Shown here: one piece after another, positions 41,684-54,400 of the stretch
Layout of the letters: the number at the start of each line of letters is the position of its first letter
Numbering within the stretch: position 1 is the stretch's first letter
DNA from: an uncultured Clostridia bacterium
GTDB lineage: Bacteria; Bacillota; Clostridia; Christensenellales; UBA1242
DNA length: 64,000 bases
Assembly: GCA_934746645.1 (NCBI GenBank)
Contig: CAKVFE010000001.1
Span: forward strand, 186,001-250,000
Direction of reading: 5' to 3'
Made by a program: the position numbers and the translations under genes
The notes under the pieces: model-generated
Databases searched by the model: none
Seen by the model: only the letters and a program-made list of their open reading frames with translations
Told to the model about the DNA's origin: nothing

Positions 41684-42598
41684 TTACCACCTATTTGAAC
41701 TTTTAATTGTTACAGGAGTAGCAATAATAGCTTTTCGTTCTAAGTCAGCAACACGTTCTCGGTATAAACCCATATAATATTCAGATTTTTGTGGCTCGTC
41801 GTCTATCCATACATAAGCGGCAATGAGTATAGGCATAAGAGAACTTAATTCTGCATTTAAGTCAAGCTCTGCGTCATCTTTTGACGGGTCGCCTGAACTT
41901 TCTATTGCTTTAGGCAATCTCTCGTACAATACTTTATATGAGCCCTTACTTTCGTAAGGGAAAAGAATTATACTATTATTCTCTATTTCATAGCCCTGAT
42001 TAAGAATGCTGTTTGTATCTGCTTCCTTAATCGGTGGACAACTTAAAGACATAAAATCATCTACTAACTTTATCATATCATAACGTGTATATGGCTCATA
42101 AGCAGGAATATCTTTTTGCTGATTGCTAAATAAAAATTCATACATAGCAACATTTTTTACGCTATACAAATATTCGCCCGTAAACCTTATTCTAACTAAG
42201 CCGAGAACAAAACTATCGCCCTCTTTAATAAAACCTCTGTAAGGCATAAAAGTCTTTGTAGATGAAAGTTCTATGGACGAAACGATAACCCAAGATTGCG
42301 TATCATTATCAAATTTTTCAATAATTGCAATACCGTTACCGTCTGCCTCGAAATAATATGACTTAGCATTTGTTGCCTCAAAGGTCAAGTCTTCAGTTTT
42401 CTCAATAGGGACAAATGTTGATTCTTTTACTAAATTTGACAGCGGTTTATGATTTATTAAATAGTGGCTTATTGCAGGTCGTATTTTGTTGACCTGCAAT
42501 AAAGCTCTATTTGCCGCATAGTAAAATCTATCATTGTCCTCAAGAGAATCTTCAAAGCCTAACTGAGCAACTTGTTTATATAGCTCAGAAATAGTCAT
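41684..42598 (-). CDS. Phage head-tail connector/adaptor protein
   Basis: A 304-residue protein between the major capsid and tail stabilisation genes. The N-terminal helix (TISELYKQVAQLGFEDSLED) and the C-terminal segment (LMPILIAAYVWIDDEPQKSEYYMGLYRERVADLER) match the general layout of podovirus adaptor proteins that dock on the portal. Assignment rests on gene order as much as sequence. AGGAGG precedes the ATG at 42598. Confidence 0.6.
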   Translation of the reverse strand: MTISELYKQVAQLGFEDSLEDNDRFYYAANRALLQVNKIRPAISHYLINHKPLSNLVKESTFVPIEKTEDLTFEATNAKSYYFEADGNGIAIIEKFDNDTQSWVIVSSIELSSTKTFMPYRGFIKEGDSFVLGLVRIRFTGEYLYSVKNVAMYEFLFSNQQKDIPAYEPYTRYDMIKLVDDFMSLSCPPIKEADTNSILNQGYEIENNSIILFPYESKGSYKVLYERLPKAIESSGDPSKDDAELDLNAELSSLMPILIAAYVWIDDEPQKSEYYMGLYRERVADLERKAIIATPVTIKSSNRW

Positions 42599-42629
42599 AT
42601 ATTTACCTCCTGTCAGACTTTTTGCTTTA

Positions 42630-43670
42630 CTAGATTGATGAAGCTCCTGTTACAGCTGAGCTGCTGTTTACAGCAAGCAAAATGTGTTTCCAAGAGTTGA
42701 AACCAACACCAAAACGACAATAACCGTTCCAATAGAAGTTACGTGTATGGTCGTCAATATTGTTTCTAATATCAAGTGGAACTCTGTTGTAGAACATATT
42801 GCCCATTAAGTTTTCGTTTGCTTCAGAAGACATAATCATAAATCTGTCATCTTCAGTTTCCCAACCATTAAGAACAACAACTGTCCAATTTCCATATTGA
42901 GTGTTAATATCATTATGGTCGCTACCAACTGTTCTTTCAGAGCCAACAACTTTCTTAACCATTGCTTCAAGTTTTGGTCTATTGCAAGGAATAACAATAA
43001 CGTCTGCTACGTATTCCATAGTTTCGCCATTTTCGTCCTTAAAGTTTCTAAGTTTATTCGCAAGTACACCCATAGCTTCTTCAAGTTTTGCTGCTGTGCT
43101 TGACAAATCTCCATAGAAATAGTTAGATTGTGTTTTGCCTTTCAACTTATCAGTTGCGTATTTGTGTGCATTGCTGAAAAGTGCTAGACCGTCGTTACAA
43201 GAAAGGTCAACGACTGCCTTATTGAAAGTACCACTTGTTTTAGTACCATTGATAAGAGCCCACGCTGCAATTTTATTACGAGTTTTGTAATATGCTCTAA
43301 CAAACTTACGAGGTTTGTTTTTCATATTTGTACCCATACCCATTTTAGCGTCGTCAGCCATTTCTTTTGTGATAGTAAACTCTTTCATAAAAGTAATATG
43401 TTCAATAGTCTTTTTGAAAGTTGTTTCTACATTATCATTTTCAGCCCCTTGACCCTCTTTTACGCTTTGGAAAGTATCAAAGTCTGATTCGCCGATGATT
43501 GTTTCAGCATATCTGTTTGATTTTTCTACGTTAAACAAGAAGTCTAAAACGCCTTTTTGTTTTTCGCAGGCATTGCTCTCATTTTCAATAAGAGCTTTGA
43601 TTGGGTGTTCAAACTTACCAAACATTGGGTCGTTTTTACCCGACATTTTACTGTAAATAAAGTTACTCAT
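42630..43670 (-). CDS. Major capsid protein
   Basis: A 346-residue protein with HK97-fold features. These are an N-arm/E-loop region with Glu/Lys-rich helix (FKKTIEHITFMKEFTITKEMADDAKMG), then NKIAAWALINGTKTSG, a P-domain helix (DLSSTAAKLEEAMGVLANKLRNF) and a C-terminal A-domain closing (NFYWNGYCRFGVGFNSWKHI). It lies after scaffold and decoration genes. GAGGG precedes the ATG. The family is inferred from structure-like pattern and gene order. Confidence 0.8.
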   Translation of the reverse strand: MSNFIYSKMSGKNDPMFGKFEHPIKALIENESNACEKQKGVLDFLFNVEKSNRYAETIIGESDFDTFQSVKEGQGAENDNVETTFKKTIEHITFMKEFTITKEMADDAKMGMGTNMKNKPRKFVRAYYKTRNKIAAWALINGTKTSGTFNKAVVDLSCNDGLALFSNAHKYATDKLKGKTQSNYFYGDLSSTAAKLEEAMGVLANKLRNFKDENGETMEYVADVIVIPCNRPKLEAMVKKVVGSERTVGSDHNDINTQYGNWTVVVLNGWETEDDRFMIMSSEANENLMGNMFYNRVPLDIRNNIDDHTRNFYWNGYCRFGVGFNSWKHILLAVNSSSAVTGASSI

Positions 43671-43683
43671 AGTATTTTCCCTC

Positions 43684-44103
43684 CTATACTACCCTTACCA
43701 AGATTTTATCGCCTGTTGCCTTTTTAGTGTTTGCCTCAAGTGCGTCCACTACGGTAACAACACCTTTAGTAGTTACGTCTGTAACTCCAAGACCGTCTGT
43801 TGCAAGTGTCAATTTAGTTCCAACAACAATAGCAACTGCTGTTTCACTAAAAGTAACTCCAACTTCATAAATTTGATTTGCTTCTACTCTACATACGGGA
43901 ATAACCCTTTTTGTATCAGAAGCACCGCAATCAGCCATAGCAATAAATGCAGGTTTTACATTATCGCCTGTGGCTTTTGTTAATTTTCCACTAGACAAAA
44001 TCAAAGCTTCGCCAAGAGAAACTGCTTCACTAGCAGTAACTTCCAAATACTCAGGCTCTGGCACGTTTTGTCTAGCATTTTCAATTTTTACTAACTTAAA
44101 CAT
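43684..44103 (-). CDS. Probable capsid decoration (cement) protein
   Basis: A 139-residue beta-rich protein (DUF2190-like/decoration type) with LEVTASEAVSLGEALILSSGKLTKA and VGTKLTLATDGLGVTDVTTKGVV, the pattern of capsid cement proteins. It sits between scaffold and major capsid genes, the usual position. AAGGAG precedes the ATG at 44103. A minor structural role is the alternative. Confidence 0.65.
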   Translation of the reverse strand: MFKLVKIENARQNVPEPEYLEVTASEAVSLGEALILSSGKLTKATGDNVKPAFIAMADCGASDTKRVIPVCRVEANQIYEVGVTFSETAVAIVVGTKLTLATDGLGVTDVTTKGVVTVVDALEANTKKATGDKILVRVV

Positions 44104-44120
44104 AATGTTCTCCTTATTTT

Positions 44121-44987
44121 TTAGATTGTTTTTTTGTAAAGCTCGATAAGTTCTTTATCGCTCTTGTTTGGGAATAAGTCCCTCCATTCAGCCAATGTCT
44201 TTTTAGGCATTACAACTGAACTGTCTTTAGAACCCTTAGGCACCGCAGACTGTAGATGTTCTTTGTTGTTTAATGTTTTTTGCTTAACAGCGTTAGCGAC
44301 ATCTTGTCTAACACCGTCAGGGTTGGCTGCTGCATATGCTTCTTTAGGCGACAAACCCAAATCTCTAAACCTACCAAATTTAACAAAATTATCAATTTCG
44401 GTCATTTTGCTATATTTTTTGGTTTCAGGGTAAGCAGCTTGTACTTCTGCAAGGTCTGCAGCCATTTTCTTTTCAAACTCAGCCCTTTGCAACATTTCAA
44501 GTGCAGCAGTATTTCTTTCATCTGCCGCTTTGTTTTTCTTGTATTCATCAAGAGGTATGTCGTCAGATTCCGCCGCCAACCTCTCAAGTCCCTCAAGAAC
44601 GTCATCACTTGAAACACCTAACTTAGATAATGTTTCTTTGCCTTGAGTTTTAAGTGCTTTTAACTCTTGCTCAAGCTTTGCAATCTTCTCATCTCTTTCA
44701 TCAGGTTTTTTTGTATCAGGCTCAACTACTTCGTCAGACTTGTTCAAACCCTCGTCTTTGTTCTCATCTGTCTTTTCGTCCTGATTGTTTTCGTCGGCTT
44801 CTTTTTCTTCCTCATCGTCCTCGTCAACAACGTCAGGAATTATAATATTGCCGTCCTCGTCATACTCGAACTCATCATCTTGACTGTTATCGTCAACATT
44901 TTCATCATCATTATCAATGTCTTCGTTATCAGTATCAGGCTCAAGTTCTTCGTCTAACTCTTCGTCAAAATCTTTGTTTTTGTCCAT
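44121..44987 (-). CDS. Phage scaffolding protein
   Basis: A 288-residue protein with a strongly acidic, probably disordered N-terminal third (Asp/Glu stretches to residue 90). A coiled-coil segment follows (DERDEKIAKLEQELKALK), then a helical region and a basic C-terminus (PKKTLAEWRDLFPNKSDKELIELYKK). Acidic N-terminus, coiled coil and basic capsid-binding tail just before the capsid genes are the hallmarks of scaffold proteins. AGGAGG precedes the ATG at 44987. Confidence 0.8.
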   Translation of the reverse strand: MDKNKDFDEELDEELEPDTDNEDIDNDDENVDDNSQDDEFEYDEDGNIIIPDVVDEDDEEEKEADENNQDEKTDENKDEGLNKSDEVVEPDTKKPDERDEKIAKLEQELKALKTQGKETLSKLGVSSDDVLEGLERLAAESDDIPLDEYKKNKAADERNTAALEMLQRAEFEKKMAADLAEVQAAYPETKKYSKMTEIDNFVKFGRFRDLGLSPKEAYAAANPDGVRQDVANAVKQKTLNNKEHLQSAVPKGSKDSSVVMPKKTLAEWRDLFPNKSDKELIELYKKTI

Positions 44988-45024
44988 AATCGTTTGCTCC
45001 TCCTATTTTTTGATTTATGGTTGG

Positions 45025-45150
45025 CTATTTGCCGTTTCTAAGGTCGCTGCCTTTAACAACAGTTGACTTTGGGGAATCGGTTACAGGCTTTGGAGCCTTG
45101 ATGATACCGCCCTTGTTTGTTGCATATCTATTATCTTTACAAGGTTTCAT
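45025..45150 (-). CDS. Very small basic phage protein (41 residues)
   Basis: The frame from the ATG at 45150 (MKPCKDNRYATNKGG) has AGGAGGG upstream and ends KGSDLRNGK. It is rich in Lys, Pro and Gly and probably unfolded. It is first in the head module after the conserved hairpin at 45188 and 37 bases before the scaffold gene. Frames starting further upstream run through the hairpin and are rejected. Confidence 0.5.
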   Translation of the reverse strand: MKPCKDNRYATNKGGIIKAPKPVTDSPKSTVVKGSDLRNGK

Positions 45151-45187
45151 AGACACACCCTCCTTTATTAGATTTTTTATAAAGAAA

Positions 45188-45241
45188 AGAGCCCAAACTA
45201 CAAATTGTAGTAAGGGCTCTATCTCTATGGACTTTGGCACA
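45188..45241 (-). promoter_or_regulatory. Conserved phage hairpin element, copy B
   Basis: On the minus strand TGTGCCAAA (45241-45233) is followed by AGAGCCC, TT, ACTACA, a 3-base loop, TGTAGT, TT and GGGCTCT, then TTTTCTTT. It has the same architecture as copy A at 61640-61697, with the inner stem changed but still paired. The T-run makes it terminator-like. It lies between the zinc-ribbon gene and the head genes, where it could act as an attenuator or processing site. Confidence 0.7.
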
Positions 45242-45251
45242 ATAATAATTG

Positions 45252-45416
45252 TTATTCAGTTGTAACTTCAAACAGTTTTCCGCAAGTTCTACACTTAAAC
45301 GTCAAACCTTTTATCTTGCTGCCTTTTTTTAAGCCAATTCGTGGCACTTTTGTATTACAGTGAGGACATACGATTTTTGTAATTTCAGATTCCACAGTTG
45401 GAGTAATTGTAAACAT
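45252..45416 (-). CDS. Small zinc-ribbon phage protein
   Basis: A 54-residue protein from the ATG at 45416 (MFTITPTVES), which has AGGAGGG upstream; the longer frame lacks a site and runs into the giant gene. Two Cys-x2-Cys pairs (CPHCNTK and CRTCGKLFEV) form a zinc ribbon. Mu-Com-like translation regulators have this form, so an RNA- or DNA-binding role is possible. It follows the 3400-residue gene and precedes hairpin copy B. Confidence 0.65.
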   Translation of the reverse strand: MFTITPTVESEITKIVCPHCNTKVPRIGLKKGSKIKGLTFKCRTCGKLFEVTTE

Positions 45417-45440
45417 ACTCTTTCCCTCCTGTAATAAATG

Positions 45441-45469
45441 ATAACACACAATAAACCGCATTTTGTCAT
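45441..45469 (-). promoter_or_regulatory. Promoter-like sequence shared with the terS promoter region
   Basis: On the minus strand ATGACA (45469-45464), a 17-base spacer and TGTTAT preceded by TG (45446-45441). The same TGACAAAA followed by a similarly placed TGTG-type -10 occurs before terS (61737-61742 onward). It overlaps the end of the 3400-residue gene and would serve the zinc ribbon and head genes. Confidence 0.4.
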
Positions 45470-48400
45470 TATTTATTTTTAGAATAAGGCGATTGTGGTA
45501 TGATTTTACCGTTTTTAACTTCAAAGCCACATAATTGAGCAAGCTCAGACTTTTCAGCCACCGTAGCCGATTTTAGACCCAAAATATAACGCAATAATCT
45601 ATTTTTAACTTGAGCAGCAGTCCACCCTCTATATTCTCTATCTTTCATTGTGTACCCTTGAAAAGCAAGAATGAGCAATCTTTGTTCATCTGTTAGACTC
45701 TGATTTAGTAAATATTTAATTATTCTGTTACGTTTAGAGCCTGTAATAGCCTTTCCTGTACTATCTTTATCGGAACTGAAAGCAGATAAAGCAGCGTTTA
45801 TGGCAGCAAGTTTTTCTATAGAAATATACTTTGACATTTTCAATAGTTTATTGTCATTTTCAACACCAAGTGTTTCTGACAATGCTTTTGAATAATAAGC
45901 GTCATACAGATTTTTGATTGCTTTAGCTTGTTTTTCTTCAGATAAATTTTTATAAGTTCTATCTAAAATCATCTTTTCAACACTTACATTTGCTTTGTTA
46001 TAAATGTTTTTGAAGTATTTTTGTTGTGAGCTTGTTAACTCTATTGATTCTCCATTATATGTTACGCTGCTACCAATACTCTTTGGCAAAACACTGTAGC
46101 CCGCAGAATATAAACGCTTCAAATTGTCAACAACCACTTCGCTATATTCATTTCCAACACGCTTATCAAGTATAATGCTCATAATTAAATTTATCATTGC
46201 TGTATCATCATTTTCTATAGCCTTATTCAAATCTGACACGTAATTTTTCTTATACATTTTACTATCTATTAAATAAGCCGTTGTTGGACTAACACGCTTA
46301 GTTAAACCATATAAAATGTTGTACATATTTCTAGTTGGTACACCAAGTACTTGTCCAGCAGAAAATGCAAGCTTTTTCAAAGTCTTACCTATATCTTCTT
46401 CAGCTATTTTACCTGAAGCTATTTTCTCTACTACCTGATATATATCTTGTACGCTATCTAAAAGGTCATTGATTGCAGAATAAGCATAATTGTCTATATC
46501 GTAACCCTCTGCAAACCTGCCGTATATTTCCTTAAGAACAGGTAACCCTCCAAATAAGTTCCCTATAAAATCAACTGTCATTGCTTCTGCGGTATTTTCG
46601 TCGTCATCTTTCCTGTATAACCAACGGAATAACTTAGCAACACCAGCCATAAAGGCGGCGGAGGTTATCAATGATATAACAGATTTTCTAACCTTAGTTT
46701 TTGCAAGTTTAATTTGCGATAATATTTTTGTTCTAGCTGCAGAATCGGTCGTTACTTTTAATTTTGCTTTTAGTGTAGATAATTCGCCGACAGAATCTAT
46801 CACACGACCTACAACTTTCATACTATCAGCAGAGAACATTGTTATTGTTCTCATTATTTCGTTTCCTGAACGCATAGCCGCAGACCTTTCTGTCGCCATT
46901 GAGTTTTGTTGAGTTTCAAGAATAACTTGTCTTAGCATTTTTCCTGCTTCAATCTTGTTTGCAACCGTACCGATTTTTGCTCCACCATTTTTTTGAACTT
47001 GAACCTGACAAGCTCCAAATAAACGTTTAACAACAAACCTGTCCATTTTGCCGATAGGAGCCATAAGAGTATCAGAGAACTTACCTAGCTTATCAAGAAC
47101 ACCTTGAGCCATAGCAACAGTATTGTCTGAGTTTCTTAATTTAGCCAATGAACAATATGTATCTACGTCCTTTGCAGATACAGTCATACCCTTAATAATA
47201 CAATCAGTATCAAGCATACTTGAAGAAGCAAATAATGAAGATAACTGTGTTACCCACACCTTAGGGTTAGCACCAAGTTGAAATTTTGCATAACCACTAC
47301 GTAAAAATCTAAGAACTTTCATACCCTCACTTGAAGTTGTTGGTATGCCTTGAATATCAGAAATAAGTTTACTAAAGTATCTGTTCGCTTTAGACCACGT
47401 ATTTGTGCTTTCTGTAGAAACGCTTACAGGTTTATTTTTATTTCCTGAAATATCAAGATTGTATAAACGGTTAAATGTTTCTATAGCGGGCGATAGATAA
47501 GCATATTTTGTTACAGCCTTAATATGTCTATTAAATACAGTATCTGCAGATTCAATAAATAGTTCTTGTTTGGCACCTTTTATTGTATCTTTGTTAAATG
47601 ATGAGTTGCTAACCCTATCTAACTCAGCAGCAATATCTGAAGTATCAATATTCTTTGCTATATTTCCACGTCTAATTGGGTAATAATAATCTTCTGTGGC
47701 GTTTGTAAAACCTAAACGCTGCACATCTCTGTCTGCTTTTAATTTTTTAGCGTCTTTATTAAACGCTTTTTCCAAAATAGAGATATATTGCATATCAGCG
47801 TCAGTAAAATTTTTTTCAATCTCTATTTTTGTGTCCGCAATACTTGTTAAAATATCAGCGTCAGTCATAACACTTGGAGCAAACCCTTTTACCCTAACTC
47901 TTTTGCCGTCATTATCAACAAAAGCAAAACCATTGAGAACTAAACCCGCGTTAGAGTGGCTACGTTTCATTGTCAAATATAAGCTTATAAGTTGTGCTTT
48001 TGGTATATCAACACCATTAAAATTAACTTTTGTATTTTTAATTTCTGCAAGATATTTCTTGTGAGAACTTAAAAAGTCGTTATAGTCAGACTTAACTTCC
48101 ATTTCTGCAATTTCTGAATCTACTGCAGCATTTCTAAGCTCGGTCATCATTTCGGTATAAAAACCATTGCTTTCATACCTGTCCATACGTCTAGCAACTG
48201 TCATAGGGTCGCCAAATGTTTGCATATACGCACTTCCCGTTAATTTCCCAAATATGCCTACTTTGATTTTTTCATTATCGTGAATTGTATTGATATAGCG
48301 TTCCGCTTCTGGTATTGCGTCTATCCATTTTCCTTGCTTATATACCCTATTATAATTTTCAACAAAATTTACAAAATAAGACATTACGTCCCTCAACATT

Positions 48401-51400
48401 TTTAATTCTGTTGTTGAGTAATTTTTCTTCGCTTGAGATAAAGTATCAAGCATAAAAGCAACGTCCTCATTGTAACTGTTTTCTAATAAAGGGTTTTCCA
48501 TTGTGTACCATTGACGCAAGTTAGCTATAACTCTATGTGTTCCTGCATTATTTAGGTTTCCCCTGTTTTTTATTTTTGCAAGACTTTCAATAGATTGTTT
48601 GAATATATCACTTTTGAAATCAGTAGCATTTAGAAATGTGCCCAGTTTTAAGTCTTTCATTTTTTGAGCTTTGTCAAGAATATTGTTTGTTATAGAATTA
48701 CGCTCATAAACGTCTTTAACTTGTTGTCTAAGACTAGATATTTTTTGAGTATATTTTTCAACTAATTTACCATATTTTGATTGACTTCCTTTCTCGTCGT
48801 AAGCCAAAAGTATATCTCGTGCAATTTGTTGTTTAAGGTTATCAAGTTTTGTTTGGTCGCCATATTCTCTTAGCATTTGCTTATCTATTTTTTTATTCAA
48901 GCGTTCTCGTGCTGCGTTATAAGCGTCTAGCATTTCAAAGAATTGGTCTGCTTCGTTAACTGCCGTAAACGTATGTAGCCCCATACCCTCCATTTCGTGA
49001 GCTATTTGGTCTGCACCAAACCCGCCATTTTTAGCTCCCCACTGCATAAATATTCCGTTTTTAGTGTCGTATTTGTAGTTTATTTCTCCCTTAATACCTT
49101 TCAGGTCAAACTTATGTCTTTTGCCGTTAAGATAAGAAACAAGTTCTCTATCAGAATCATCAACTAAATCGGAATAACTAGACCACATATCTTCCATTAC
49201 AGCATTTTCAACGATATAATCAGCAATTTTTAAGGCAACAGTTCCTCTATAGCCCTCATTTGCTCCGTTTAACTGCTTGAAAAGATAGTCTATCGCTTGC
49301 GTTTTAGATTTACCTGTTAAATTTGCAACATAACGCTCGTCTATGTTTAACCTATCTGCAATTATATCATTTATAATTACTTCAGCGTCAGCCTTTGAAT
49401 AAACCTTTAACTTTGTGTTATTTGCAACAAATTTAGCACGTTGTGCCTTTGACAAGCCACCAACAGCTCTATTATCTTCATCTTCCTGTAAGGCAAACCT
49501 AATGTCGTCAGGAAGATTTTTTATTAAAGCACTTCTTTTGTTTGCGTTTTCGTCATACAGCTCAATCTTAATACCCTGTTCTTGGAAGAATTTTATTATT
49601 TCAGGACTTGTATTTACAGGGGCAATAACTTCTACAACCTCATTAAAGCCTACCGCTCTTTGTGGTTTTGCCTCAAAGTATTCAGTTGGGTATTCTCTAA
49701 AAGTTTGCATATATTCTTGTATTTCTGCAACAAGAGATTGAGTAGGTGTTTTTCCGTAATACTCGTTAAACAATGATATGATTCGTGAGTTTGTTTGTGA
49801 AGATTTTGCAATATCAACTAACAAATCTAAAGCAGTATCTGTAGCAATAAAACTATTACTCTCGTTTGACAACTTTGCAATCTGCTCAGCCAATTCAAAA
49901 GTTTTTGTATCAGTAACTTTCTTTAATTGCTCCATTGTTTCTGTATTTACCAATCTGTTTGAAGATTTTTTTATGTCTTCAATAGAGGTAAATTGCTTTG
50001 ATAGCACACTTCTTATACTGCCTGTACCATAATTGTAACCCTCTTCGTTTCTAACTTTTCCTGTCATATAAGAAACAAGATTTTCAAGAGTTGCTTTTGT
50101 GTACAAAGAATCAAAAGGACGGCGGTTGCCTGTGTTTGTAAACATATCGTTATTGTTTCTAAAATACTTAGTGTCTTCATAGTATTTATCAACAATATTT
50201 TTAACATATTGTTGAAACTCTTTCTCGTGTCCTTTAAGTCTAGCGTCTATTTCATTACTAAACGAAGAAATATCATCAACAATAAAAGCGTCCTTTCCTT
50301 TATTATTAAATTCTGCAACGTCATACAAGAAATTATCTACGTCTTTATAGCTAGCACTTTTTTCTTTAGCTAAACCATAATCGGAATACATTTTGTTATA
50401 TACTTTGGTAACTTCAGGAGTTAGCCTATCTATAACTTCTGTATCGTTATATCTATCTACAATCTCCTTATGCTTATTTGCAAACTCTTCAATATATGAA
50501 AGTGGTAAACCAGCACGACCTTGCTTAGATTTTTTCTTCATCTCAATATTTGTGCCTTGTTCGGTTAGATATTGATACTTAACAAAATCTGTGCGGCTTA
50601 GTAAATATTCTGCGTTTTCCTTTGTTGTAAATTCAAGGTCGCTTTCTATTGTACTTACAGAAGTTCCGAGCAATCTTGCGGCTTTGTCGTATTCTCTCAA
50701 TAAAGCATTAAGATTTTTTTCTGATATTTTGTTTACTGTACTTGGAAAACGTTTTGAATAAGCGTCAGAACTAAACACCTTGTTACGTCTGTCTGTTGGG
50801 CTTATAGATTCTTTCCTAAATATAAGACTTATATTCCCAAAATTCTCGTGCCCGTAATTTACGTCTGTAATAGCTATAGACGGAACGGCTAGCCCACCTA
50901 TCTTTATTGATTGTAACAATTTTGATTCAGTTATATTATGTACCGCAACAAGATTTTTAATATCTTCGTTGCTGTCTAAAGCATAACGAATATCATTATC
51001 TATTGTTGGGTTAATATTGTTTATTTCTTTTATTTGATTAGAATGAAAAGCCACGAAAGTATCAGAATCTTGCTTTATACCGTCATAACCCCAACCCTCA
51101 ATTACATCACAAGCATTTTGATAATAACTGTATCTTTTGTAAACAGCATTGGCTAAATCTGCAAATGTAAAACCACCGTCAACTCTTATACCACGTTTAT
51201 TTGCAAGCTCAAGTTGCTCTGGCGGAATATGCTCAATAACGTCCGATATGTAATCTCTAGACATATTAGTTAAATCTAGATACCCTGTAATATTAAGATA
51301 CGCTTCAACCACTCTACCTTTGTTCCCTTTGGCTGTTGAAAAGCTTTCGGCAACTTGTTTATTTTTAGTAAAATACAAGCCTCCCTCTACGATTGAGGTT

Positions 51401-54400
51401 AAACCTTTAGAGTTGTCAAATACAGTAAAATCTGCATCTGTTCCGTGATATAAAATACATAATTTACCGTTTTTATCTATAATTTTGCTATTCTCAAAAT
51501 ATTTTCTTTGAGAATTAGATAATTTATTACCACTTGAATCAACTTCAGGCAAAGCATATCTTATATCGGCAGACTTTGTAGGTTGAGTGTTTTTAATGTC
51601 CTTAATTTGGTTTGACTTAAACGCAATATAAAACTTCCCTTTCATATTTACGTCAGGTTGGTCTGTAGCAGGTTTATTTACTATTACTCCGTCGTAATTT
51701 TCACGCAACCACTTTCCAAAATCAAAATTTTCTATTTTTTCTGTATAAGTAAAGCCGTTTTCTTGAATTTCCCTACGTGAAGCTTTGTAATAAATATCAT
51801 CTAAGTCCCTTATATTGTCTATAACGAGTGGGTTTTCAATATTCAAATAAGCAGAAACAACTCTGCCTCCAACAGACTTTCCGTTAACTGATAAGCCGTG
51901 TGTGTAGTTGTCAGCATAAGCAATGTCCTCAGTAAAGTACATTCCTGCACCATAAAGCCCACTATAACCGCTCTTAAACGTATTGAAATAAGAGCTTGTC
52001 CCGTGATAAACAGGTTTTAGTTTGCCTTGTTCATCAACGACTTTCGTATCGGCAAAGTATTCACGTTGTTTATCAGTTAAAACTGTACCATTTGAATCTG
52101 TTTCAGGAAGTGCATAACGTATATTTCCGTCATCATACTTAAATACCTGTTCAATAGCTTTCGCAAACTTCTCACTATTTGCCCTTATTAAGCCTAAATC
52201 ATACCTTTCATTGTTAAACTGACCTTTAACAGAGATATTTCCGTAACTTTCTATTCCTGTATCATTTACAGGTATAACAAACACGTCTGCATAGGCATTT
52301 CCCGCATTTAGTAACGCAGTCATACGATGACGTCCCTCGTGTTCAGTTACGGTTTTGTTTTTTAAGTCTATTTTTAGGTACATAAACTCATCAGCAGTGT
52401 TTTTGATATTCTCAACGCCAATTCTCTTAGATATTTGACTAGAACGAGCATTTAATTGTCTTTGAGTTACATAATCTTCTGTTGTCATATCTAAAAATTG
52501 CTGAATAGGTATTCGTGTTAAATAAGCGTCAGGCTCATAGCTCATAAATTTTGCCCACCTTTCAGCAGAAATATGGGCGACTTTATCGCTACTTACTATT
52601 CTATTTATAGGTTTTTCAACATTTAGTATATCAACAAGTGCTTTTTCGCTTATATTTTCATTTACAATAAGGTTTTTGCCGTCAAAAGAATAAACATTTG
52701 CGTCTTTTCCTTTAGGTTTTGCAAAATATATGCTTATATCTTCGTTTTTTGCGTGCCATACAAGATTTTCTTGAGTTTCTGTGTGCGGTTTTGTATAAAT
52801 TTCAGTAAAAAATTCACTTATTTTTTGGGCTGTTTCGGAGTTTTTAACGATTTCTGATAACGGTCTAGCTGTTCCGTAGTCATTGAAAACGGAAATACCT
52901 CGTTTTCCACTATCACTCCAAACGTCATTTCCCCTGCCTTTCTCTGAGTTTGCTGTTTTTTCTGAGTTTTCTTTTCCATTTTCGGCTCCTTTTTGATTAT
53001 TATAACCATTATTCTCGTCTTTTGCAAGTGCATAGGTGTTTGTCTGCTCGTTTATAGAGGTCATTTCAGTTGCATTATTGCCTTGATTGTGTGCAGAAAA
53101 CTCATCAAATAACTTCTTGTAACGATTAAACAAAGATTTTGCCTCTTTTGATAGCTTTACGTCTTCAGAATAAGTGCTTGTTGACTTTTTGAAGAAATTT
53201 AATATTTTTTCTTTCAGTGTAGGCTTTGTTTCGCACAATTTTTCCAAAAGATTTTTATTTGTAAGTATTCCCTCAGAATAATGAGCATTTATCTCCTCTA
53301 TAAGTTCAACAGAACCGCCCCTACCTTGTTTTCTATAGCGATTTACAATAGCTTCTTTTTCCTCTTTCGTCATATTTTTGACGCCTTGTTCTAAAATTGT
53401 TCCGCCGTCAGCAGTTTTTCTTATAGCGTGGTCTAATTCGTGTATCAAAATTGCTTCGTGAGTACGCTTTGCGTCAGGGTTAACAACAATTCTGTTATTT
53501 TTACCGTCGTAAAAGCCGTCAGCGTAGATATTTTCGCCCGTTTCGGTATTCTTACCAACAATACATATCTCTTTATTAAAGACGATATTTAAGCCACTAT
53601 GGGCTGAAACACGTGCATACGATAAAACGTCTGCTTCCGCTATTCCTGCTGCCCTACCTTGCCTAATAACTTGTCTTACCATACTTTGACTAGGAGCATT
53701 AAGTTTGTTATAGTCTTTAATATTTTCTTTTGCGTAAGAATCTATTTCTGCAGCTTGACGTTTTAACTCTGATTCTTGTTCAAGTTGTTGTCTAACTTCG
53801 GTGGCTACAGTTTGAGCTTCCGTATTAAGTTGTTTTAATATCTTATTTACTTCACTCTTTGTAAGCACTTTAGATAATCTTTTACTTGTATAATCATAAA
53901 CACGATAATTGTCGCCGTCTTTAATCACAGCAATTTGATTGTCGCCTTGATAGTATCTAACTATACCGTCTTCTTTCATATTAAGAAGTCTAGGTATGCG
54001 TTGAGCTGTATCAGGACTAACATTTTCAGCGTCTTTAACAATTAAACGTTCTTTTTTATAGAGTTCTACTCCGTCATTTTGTACAAACTCAGTAATCTTT
54101 TCTTGAAACTCAGAATTTGTAAGAGTTTGCCAATTTTCTATGCCCAGTTTTTCGCCGACAGCTTTAATTTCTGAATCGGTGGCGGTTTCAATAAATCTGT
54201 TTAGGTCAACTTGAGAGCTTAGCTTTTCGCCCATAAGAGTTGCTTCTTGAAACTTTGCAGTATTCATCGTTATTTGACCTGTAGCGTCAGCAACAGCTAA
54301 TGTTCTAAGAATATCATTGTTTTTTAATGCTGTAGCAAAAGACTTAGGGTTGTTTATTTCAATACCGCTACGTATTTGGTCTGCAGTAAATGTAATAGGC

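Noticed and set aside
41945..41970. Hairpin AGCCCTTAC-TTTC-GTAAGGG resembling the conserved phage hairpin
   Set aside because: It lies inside the connector coding region, lacks the TGTGCCAAA flank and the inner stem, and is a simple coincidence of sequence.
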